23,714 nt of DNA from a virus: positions 1 to 23,714 of the IMG/VR virus record IMGVR_UViG_3300025889_000956. One strand, written 5' to 3'. Position numbers and translations under genes: made by a program. Numbering within the stretch: position 1 is the first letter of the stretch; each line of letters begins with the position of its first letter. The notes beneath the pieces were generated by a model, which was not told the DNA's origin, made no database searches, and saw only the letters and a program-made list of their open reading frames with translations. This document shows positions 19,711-23,714 of this stretch, in pieces.

Positions 19711-19979
19711 TAACCTCCGATGTAAGCGATTACTCGACCTGAAGCAACAGAGATAGTGTTGAACTTTCCGTAGATGGTGATACCAGCAGGAAAGGTCTCT
19801 GAGGTAAGTCCATCACCGTTCTCGTTGGTGGTGGTAATTACGCTATCCTCTACAAAGGTAAGAGCGCGGTATACCTCACCAGCAGGCTTAGAGAATCCGG
19901 ACTCAACAAGGCGAAAGCCGTACTCACCAAAGCTAGAGGCGTAGTAGTCTTGCTCTCGTACAATAGTATTAAAAGCCAT
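19710..19979 (-). CDS. Hypothetical virion-type protein, 89 aa
   Basis: A beta-rich 89-residue protein that begins MAFNTIVREQDYYASS and contains FPAGITIYGKFNTISVASGR near the end, an alternation typical of small capsid-decoration or tail proteins. Stop overlaps the next start (TAATG). No family recognised. Confidence 0.65.
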   Translation of the reverse strand: MAFNTIVREQDYYASSFGEYGFRLVESGFSKPAGEVYRALTFVEDSVITTTNENGDGLTSETFPAGITIYGKFNTISVASGRVIAYIGG

Positions 19980-19984
19980 TTAAT

Positions 19985-20155
19985 TTAGTTTTGAAGGATG
20001 TTTGCGCTGTTTTCTAATATACATTCCGAAGTGAACTCTATAGTGGCGTTTGCGGCAATGCCTCGCTCAATAAGCTCCTCACCGTATCGGTTGATTGAGA
20101 AAACACCGAGTGATGTTTTACGAAAGAAAAAACGAATCTGTGGATCGTAGGTCAT
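19985..20155 (-). CDS. Hypothetical small protein, 56 aa
   Basis: A 56-residue frame from ATG 20155, which shares a base with the stop of the upstream gene (TAATG). It begins MTYDPQIRFFFRKTSLGVFS and is beta-like, with a helix near the C-terminus. The coupling and gap-filling make it likely real. Function unknown. Confidence 0.6.
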   Translation of the reverse strand: MTYDPQIRFFFRKTSLGVFSINRYGEELIERGIAANATIEFTSECILENSANILQN

Positions 20156-20679
20156 TATGCAAAGATTGATTTGTCCACAAAGTAACTAGTGTCGTCTACG
20201 ACTACAGAACCGATTCCTGATTCAACAGAAAGGGTAAGGTTGATGTAGCTCTTGTCAGATATGCCCGTACCGGAGTCAGCCTCGTAGCTCATCACAAGAC
20301 CATCCATTACTCCAGAAACAGTAACTGTATCGTTGTTATGCCAGCAAACCACAACAAGGTCGTTGCGGGTTCCAAGCATATCAATTTTGTTAAGCACAGC
20401 ATTGATGTTTGGAATCTGTACTGTGATGGTAGTTGTTACAACGGGAAGTCCGTTATTGATTGATTTACTCTCGTTGAACGAAGTAATACCATCTTTATTG
20501 TTAAACTCAATAAAGGTGGGATTTACAGCATCGATACCTAAGATGATGCTTTCGTCGTATGGATCGGTGGTAATGTTTACGTCGTCTTGAGCGTAAAGGA
20601 TAACCTTCTTGATACCACCAGCTGTCTTTGTGCAGACAATATCTATGTCAGAGAGTAAGATTCCGCAGCTGAATGCCAT
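20155..20679 (-). CDS. Structural protein, paralog B, 174 aa
   Basis: Shares order and motifs with the gene at 20745-21299: VCTKTAGGIKKVILYAQDDV (15-34), FIEFNNKDGITSF (56-68), VVTTTITVQIPNI, and SYEADSGTGISDKSYINLTL near the end. The two are tandem paralogs. A beta-rich fold and position after the capsid gene suggest a virion component such as a decoration, neck or tail-tube protein; the sequence does not decide which. A terminator-like hairpin lies in the 65-base gap before it. Confidence 0.7.
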   Translation of the reverse strand: MAFSCGILLSDIDIVCTKTAGGIKKVILYAQDDVNITTDPYDESIILGIDAVNPTFIEFNNKDGITSFNESKSINNGLPVVTTTITVQIPNINAVLNKIDMLGTRNDLVVVCWHNNDTVTVSGVMDGLVMSYEADSGTGISDKSYINLTLSVESGIGSVVVDDTSYFVDKSIFA

Positions 20680-20692
20680 ACTTTATTGTATT

Positions 20693-20719
20693 AAAAAAGG
20701 GCGAGGGATTACCCCGCCC
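20693..20719 (-). terminator. Terminator or attenuator between paralogs
   Basis: On the - strand GGGCGGGG (20719-20712) pairs with CCTCGCCC (20706-20699), eight pairs with one G-T wobble and a TAATC loop, followed by TTTTTT. It lies between two genes of the same unit with no promoter box after it, so it probably acts as a partial terminator. Confidence 0.8.
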
Positions 20720-20744
20720 TCTTATTAATATACAAGAGTATCTA

Positions 20745-21299
20745 TTATCCGATAACGTCAGACCAGTTGGCAGCCGTAAGGAAGTAAGCAAGAGAATCCT
20801 CTTCGCCAGTCATAGTGATCTGGAAGCGGTTCTTTTCAGCGCGTCCCGTACCCGAAGATCCGTCAACGGTAGCGAAGTACAGACCGTAGTCAAGACCTAC
20901 AACGTGATGCGTTCCAGCAGCAGTTTCGATGAAAGCAACTACGCGGCCCAAAGGAGCAGAGATAGTTTGCAACTCGTTACGCTTATCTTCGGTCATAACC
21001 GGGAACTCAACAGATACAGTAGGAACTACAGAGAAAGATCCGTCAGGGTTAACCGTCTTAACGTCGGTGAAAACAGAGAATCCATCCTTGTTGTTGAACT
21101 CAAGGTAGAAAGCGTCATCATCCGTTACCAGACCAGTAGTAGCTGGGTTTACGGTTACAGCACCAGTGCTCTTGTTAGCAGTAACAAGTGCGTTAGTGGT
21201 AATGTTGTCCCAGTCAGCGATCAATACTTTCGTAAGACCTCCGGTCGGGATGTCGGTGCAGGCGTAAGAAACGCCAGAGATAGTTACAGCACAAGCCAT
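20745..21299 (-). CDS. Structural protein, paralog A, 184 aa
   Basis: A beta-rich 184-residue protein directly after the major capsid gene. It shares YACTDIPTGGLTKVLI (12-27), FYLEFNNKDGFSVF (64-77), VVPTVSVEFPVM, a central LG hydrophobic stretch and DGSSGTGRAEKNRFQITMTG with the next gene, so the two arose by duplication. Terminators lie on both sides, which suggests that its level relative to the capsid protein and paralog B is set by partial termination. Likely virion component; exact role unknown. Confidence 0.75.
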   Translation of the reverse strand: MACAVTISGVSYACTDIPTGGLTKVLIADWDNITTNALVTANKSTGAVTVNPATTGLVTDDDAFYLEFNNKDGFSVFTDVKTVNPDGSFSVVPTVSVEFPVMTEDKRNELQTISAPLGRVVAFIETAAGTHHVVGLDYGLYFATVDGSSGTGRAEKNRFQITMTGEEDSLAYFLTAANWSDVIG

Positions 21300-21322
21300 T
21301 TTTATTATTCTTTTATTAGGTT

Positions 21323-21350
21323 AAAGAAAAGGGGGAGGGTTACTCCCCCC
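21323..21350 (-). terminator. Terminator or attenuator after capsid gene
   Basis: On the - strand GGGGGAG (21349-21343) pairs with CTCCCCC (21337-21331), seven perfect pairs, followed by TTTTCTTT. It sits just after the capsid stop and 24 bases before the next gene, with no promoter box between. Confidence 0.8.
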
Positions 21351-21358
21351 TGTTAACT

Positions 21359-22249
21359 TTAGGCGTGCTTGTAGTACACAATCTCCGAACCCTTCAGGTA
21401 GTCGAATCCAAGCTTGAACTGACCCCAGATCTTGTCAGAAGACAACTCAGCTTCGTACTTCATATCGATAGCGCGAACGTCATTGTAGTCGTCCGTCAGC
21501 ATAACGATATTCATCGGAGCAGAGATGAAGAACTGGTTAACAGGCAGGCTGGGGAAGTGTACAACCTCCATACCGTAGTATGCAGGAACAGCACCTTCTA
21601 CGATACCTTGCGGGGTGGTCGTGTACTTAGCAGCGATAGCAATCTGGTAGTGTTGCATAGCAGCAGTACCGAGGAAGAACGCAGGCTTGTACTCGCGATC
21701 AGCATCACCGTAAACGGCAGAGATCATAACCTCGCTCATCGTCTGGTAGGCATCCTCCATTTTGTCAAGGATGTTAGACGGGCTAAGGGCAGCAGTACCC
21801 GTAACGTCAAGAACATCACCGTCAGCAGCGAAAGCCGTAGTCAGCTCCGTAGCAGCAGTGTCAAGAGCCTTTTGAGCAGACAGCTTAGCGAAGTAATCAA
21901 ATACCCAATCCTTGAACTCACCGTCCATCGTCTCGGGGTTGTGCTGACCTTTCTTCAGCAATACAGAACGGTAGGTGTTCTCAAGAACAGCCTTACAGTT
22001 CAGGAAAGACCACTTGTAGGTCTCAACGCTCATCTCCTTGTCGGCGATAGAAGCAGACGATTGTGCGTCAAAAACACACAGGTCGCTACCGAAAGACAGA
22101 GCAGCGTCATAGATAGGAACGTTCACCTTCGACTTAACGCCGTCGATAAGACGGAAACGGTTAAGTACGGCAGCCGACTTGACCATCGTATCGATGAACA
22201 AGTTCGGTTGGCGATTATGCCACGCGATATTAGCAACTGAAATACCCAT
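21359..22249 (-). CDS. Major capsid protein
   Basis: A 296-residue protein that follows the protease/scaffold gene and is bounded by a strong terminator. It has the marks of a tailed-phage coat protein: an N-terminal helix with TMVKSAAVLNRFRLIDGVKS, a core with ILDKMEDAYQTMSEVM, and P-domain-like strands FFLGTAAMQHYQIAIA and NIVMLTDDYNDVRAI near the end. The codon use is biased toward C/T-ending codons typical of highly expressed phage genes, and long antisense frames are open for that reason. It forms the icosahedral shell. Confidence 0.8.
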   Translation of the reverse strand: MGISVANIAWHNRQPNLFIDTMVKSAAVLNRFRLIDGVKSKVNVPIYDAALSFGSDLCVFDAQSSASIADKEMSVETYKWSFLNCKAVLENTYRSVLLKKGQHNPETMDGEFKDWVFDYFAKLSAQKALDTAATELTTAFAADGDVLDVTGTAALSPSNILDKMEDAYQTMSEVMISAVYGDADREYKPAFFLGTAAMQHYQIAIAAKYTTTPQGIVEGAVPAYYGMEVVHFPSLPVNQFFISAPMNIVMLTDDYNDVRAIDMKYEAELSSDKIWGQFKLGFDYLKGSEIVYYKHA

Positions 22250-22276
22250 TTTCTTTTATAGTATTATCGTTAATTA

Positions 22277-22441
22277 TTAGGCAGAGGTGATCTCTGTATC
22301 TGTTACCGTTACGGGAGCTTCACCAGCAGTCGTAGCAGCGATTTTGCGGATACCCAACTTAGAGGTTGAGGTATTCCAGTAAAGTTCGTATACAGCTCCG
22401 TCTTCTTGTGAGATGGCGCTGTTAAATACCAATTTTGCCAT
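22277..22441 (-). CDS. Hypothetical small protein before capsid, 54 aa
   Basis: A 54-residue frame from ATG 22441, preceded by AAATAAAAA. It reads MAKLVFNSAISQEDGAVYEL, a Trp and strand-forming middle (YWNTSTSKLGIRK), then a Thr/Ala-rich end. Position between protease/scaffold and capsid suggests a minor head or decoration protein. No family recognised. Confidence 0.65.
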   Translation of the reverse strand: MAKLVFNSAISQEDGAVYELYWNTSTSKLGIRKIAATTAGEAPVTVTDTEITSA

Positions 22442-22460
22442 TTTTTATTTAATTTACAGA

Positions 22461-22955
22461 TTAGTACAAGCGACCACCAAACAGGTTGTTGATCAGGTTG
22501 ATTTTCTCAGGGGTGATTTGGTTGAAGACGAGGGTCTTATCCTCTTCCTTGACTTCCTCAACACCCTCTTGCTCGAACTGGAGAGCTTGTTCAGCCTCTT
22601 CCTCCGATGCTTCTACGGCAACCTCTTCTTCTGCAGGCTCAGCTACTTCTTCAGCAACTTCTTCCTCCATCATCATAGGCTCCTCTTTCTTTCCCATATC
22701 CTCTTCGATTTCAACCTCTACCTGACCTTCTTTCGAAGCGGGGTTTTCCATCATAGCGATATGCTCTTGAATAAGTTCAATAGCTTTCTTAAGTTCCTCA
22801 AGACCAGCAAAACGCTCCTCTACCGAAGTCATTGCCTCTAGCATAAGTTCGTTATGTGCCTCAAGATCACCGATTTGGCTATTGAGCTTTTCAATCGTAG
22901 CGTTGTACTTGGCTTCAATTTTGCCAAGCTCAACACCGAAATTGAACTCACTCAT
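22461..22955 (-). other. Internal in-frame start for separate scaffold protein
   Basis: The codon for Met181 of the protease gene lies in CCCGAAAAAATGAGTG, an A-rich context like the true starts here. Translation from it would give 164 residues holding only the coiled coil and acidic tail. Phage lambda makes its scaffold (Nu3) inside the protease gene C in this way. It is a prediction from context. Confidence 0.45.
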
Positions 22956-23495
22956 TTTTTCGGGGTTTGATAATTTAACATCAGCATTGATTTCGATAGA
23001 GAAACCATTGATCTCTCCATCTTTAATACTCTGCTTAAGAGTATCGTCTTCAATCTTCGCCTTAACGAAGACAGTACCTTTAGGAAGGTCGTATCCGTAC
23101 TCAACGCTCTTGTCGTATCCGGATTCTTTCTTCCACACCTCAAGCATCACAGCACCTTCAAACTTCTCTCCGTTATGTTGTACGGTAAAGAAGTTAAAGC
23201 GTCCGTTCTTTGAGTAGCGGTACATAATATCATCGATCACCTCTTCGGTGAAAACAACGTAGTAGTATTCCCCGGTCTTGTAGTTCTTACGCAAGATCGG
23301 TTTGTTGGGAATCATAATCGGGCCTACTACGATACCCTCTTCTTCGTTCTGGAAAATGAAGCTCGTCTTCTGCTCTTCATTAAAATAAATGAAGGACTCC
23401 TCAATAGCAGGACGGTCAACCAACGAAATGCCAAACATACCGCTGTTCTCAACGTCGTCATTTAATGCAATCTCGTATACTGGATATTTGGTCAT
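22461..23495 (-). CDS. XkdF-like prohead protease fused to scaffold-like domain
   Basis: Residues about 20-175 match the XkdF/S78_2 serine protease family: SLVDRPAIEESF (24-35), GIVVGPIMIPNKPILR (54-69), YYVVFTEEVIDDIMYRY, FFTVQHNGE with candidate catalytic His107, GYDLPKGTVFVKAKI and NGFSIE with candidate Ser166. Residues from 181 on are a coiled coil (KYNATIEKLNSQIGDLEAH) and then a long Glu-rich segment, typical of scaffolding proteins. It should shape the prohead and then cleave head proteins. An internal ATG at residue 181 could give scaffold alone. Total length 344. Confidence 0.8.
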   Translation of the reverse strand: MTKYPVYEIALNDDVENSGMFGISLVDRPAIEESFIYFNEEQKTSFIFQNEEEGIVVGPIMIPNKPILRKNYKTGEYYYVVFTEEVIDDIMYRYSKNGRFNFFTVQHNGEKFEGAVMLEVWKKESGYDKSVEYGYDLPKGTVFVKAKIEDDTLKQSIKDGEINGFSIEINADVKLSNPEKMSEFNFGVELGKIEAKYNATIEKLNSQIGDLEAHNELMLEAMTSVEERFAGLEELKKAIELIQEHIAMMENPASKEGQVEVEIEEDMGKKEEPMMMEEEVAEEVAEPAEEEVAVEASEEEAEQALQFEQEGVEEVKEEDKTLVFNQITPEKINLINNLFGGRLY

Positions 23496-23496
23496 A

Positions 23497-23506
23497 GGAC
23501 TAGTCC
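23497..23506. promoter_or_regulatory. 10-bp palindrome before protease start
   Basis: GGACTAGTCC is a perfect 10-bp palindrome two bases before the ATG of the protease gene, beside TTTTTT. It could be a protein-binding site or a small mRNA hairpin affecting start-codon access. Ten-base palindromes also arise by chance. Confidence 0.25.
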
Positions 23507-23533
23507 TTTTTTATAAGGTACAATTATTATGTA

Positions 23534-23714
23534 CTAGATGTCTAATAATCCAATACGACGAAGGAAATCATCCTGATCGAACTTAACCCCATTACGAATA
23601 AAGTCTTGTATTTGGATAAGCGCTAGGCGCTTTCGGTTTGACTTGTCTTTTACGAGTCGAAGGATGGAGATGATTCCATCAACCATAGCCTTATCGTTAT
23701 CGACTTCAGCATAA
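23534..23714 (-). CDS. Partial hypothetical protein, C-terminal 59 aa
   Basis: An open frame enters from beyond the right edge and stops at 23534-23536 (TAG on the - strand). The visible 59 residues are helical and charged (GIISILRLVKDKSNRKRLAL, then FIRNGVKFDQDDFLRRIGLL). It precedes the protease gene in the same unit with a 38-base gap, so it is probably a head or packaging protein, but it is not recognised. Confidence 0.6.
   Translation of the reverse strand, partial: YAEVDNDKAMVDGIISILRLVKDKSNRKRLALIQIQDFIRNGVKFDQDDFLRRIGLLDI

Noticed and set aside
21365-22240. 291-codon open frame antisense to the capsid gene
   Set aside because: It is a by-product of the strong codon bias of the capsid gene; it gives a low-complexity product and fits no operon. 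The same holds for 20673-21356.
1-23714. CRISPR arrays, insertion sequences, integrase or attachment sites
   Set aside because: No regularly spaced repeats, transposase or integrase motifs, or terminal inverted repeats were found on reading.

Overview
The window looks like part of a double-stranded DNA tailed phage (or a prophage of one) of a Bacteroidota host. Two intergenic promoters have the Bacteroidota layout (TTG, 20 bp, TATCTTTG). Gene starts sit behind A-rich leaders, with no evident Shine-Dalgarno sequence. Many proteins (XkdF-type protease, M15 endolysin, GP88-like, MazG, RusA, DnaB-like helicase) are phage families. Neither phage end is visible; no terminase, tape measure or DNA polymerase lies here.

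The window holds two converging transcription units. Positions 43-13724 are all on the + strand: densely packed, often overlapping early/middle genes. The left part (43-4426) holds small accessory genes of mostly unknown function, including an SH3-barrel-like protein, a GP88-like Cys/His protein, an Api92-like protein and several tiny membrane proteins. A C5 cytosine methyltransferase (4426-5442) follows. A sigma-70-like protein (5892-6494) then precedes a promoter that starts the recombination and replication block: ERF/Rad52-like annealing protein, RecE-like PD-(D/E)XK nuclease, DnaA domain IV-like protein, mini-SSB, MazG pyrophosphohydrolase and DnaB-like helicase. A second promoter of the same design (11268-11298) starts a block with a DUF1599-like protein, a PD-(D/E)XK nuclease, a RusA resolvase and, near its end, a T4 gp55-like candidate late sigma factor. 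A bidirectional terminator at 13712-13735 separates the two units.

Positions 13737-23714 are all on the - strand, transcribed right to left: an unknown partial gene, protease fused to a scaffold-like domain, small protein, major capsid protein, two paralogous structural proteins, small proteins, a lectin-like tail/host-binding protein, two holin candidates, portal, connector, M15 endolysin, and a lipoprotein with a C-terminal membrane segment that looks like a unimolecular spanin. Hairpin-plus-T-tract attenuators lie after the capsid gene and after the first paralog.

The most notable observations are: the two promoters share a TAG-N4-CTA dyad at exactly the same place between their -33 and -7 boxes; two different sigma-like proteins sit at the two control points; a CTAAAA(A/C)AAAACCAAA-like leader recurs before non-overlapping early genes; a structured RNA-like stretch lies at 571-715; a 171-codon ORF is nested in the methyltransferase gene; and the protease gene has an internal start for a separate scaffold. 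All function calls rest on reading motifs by eye; no database search was possible.
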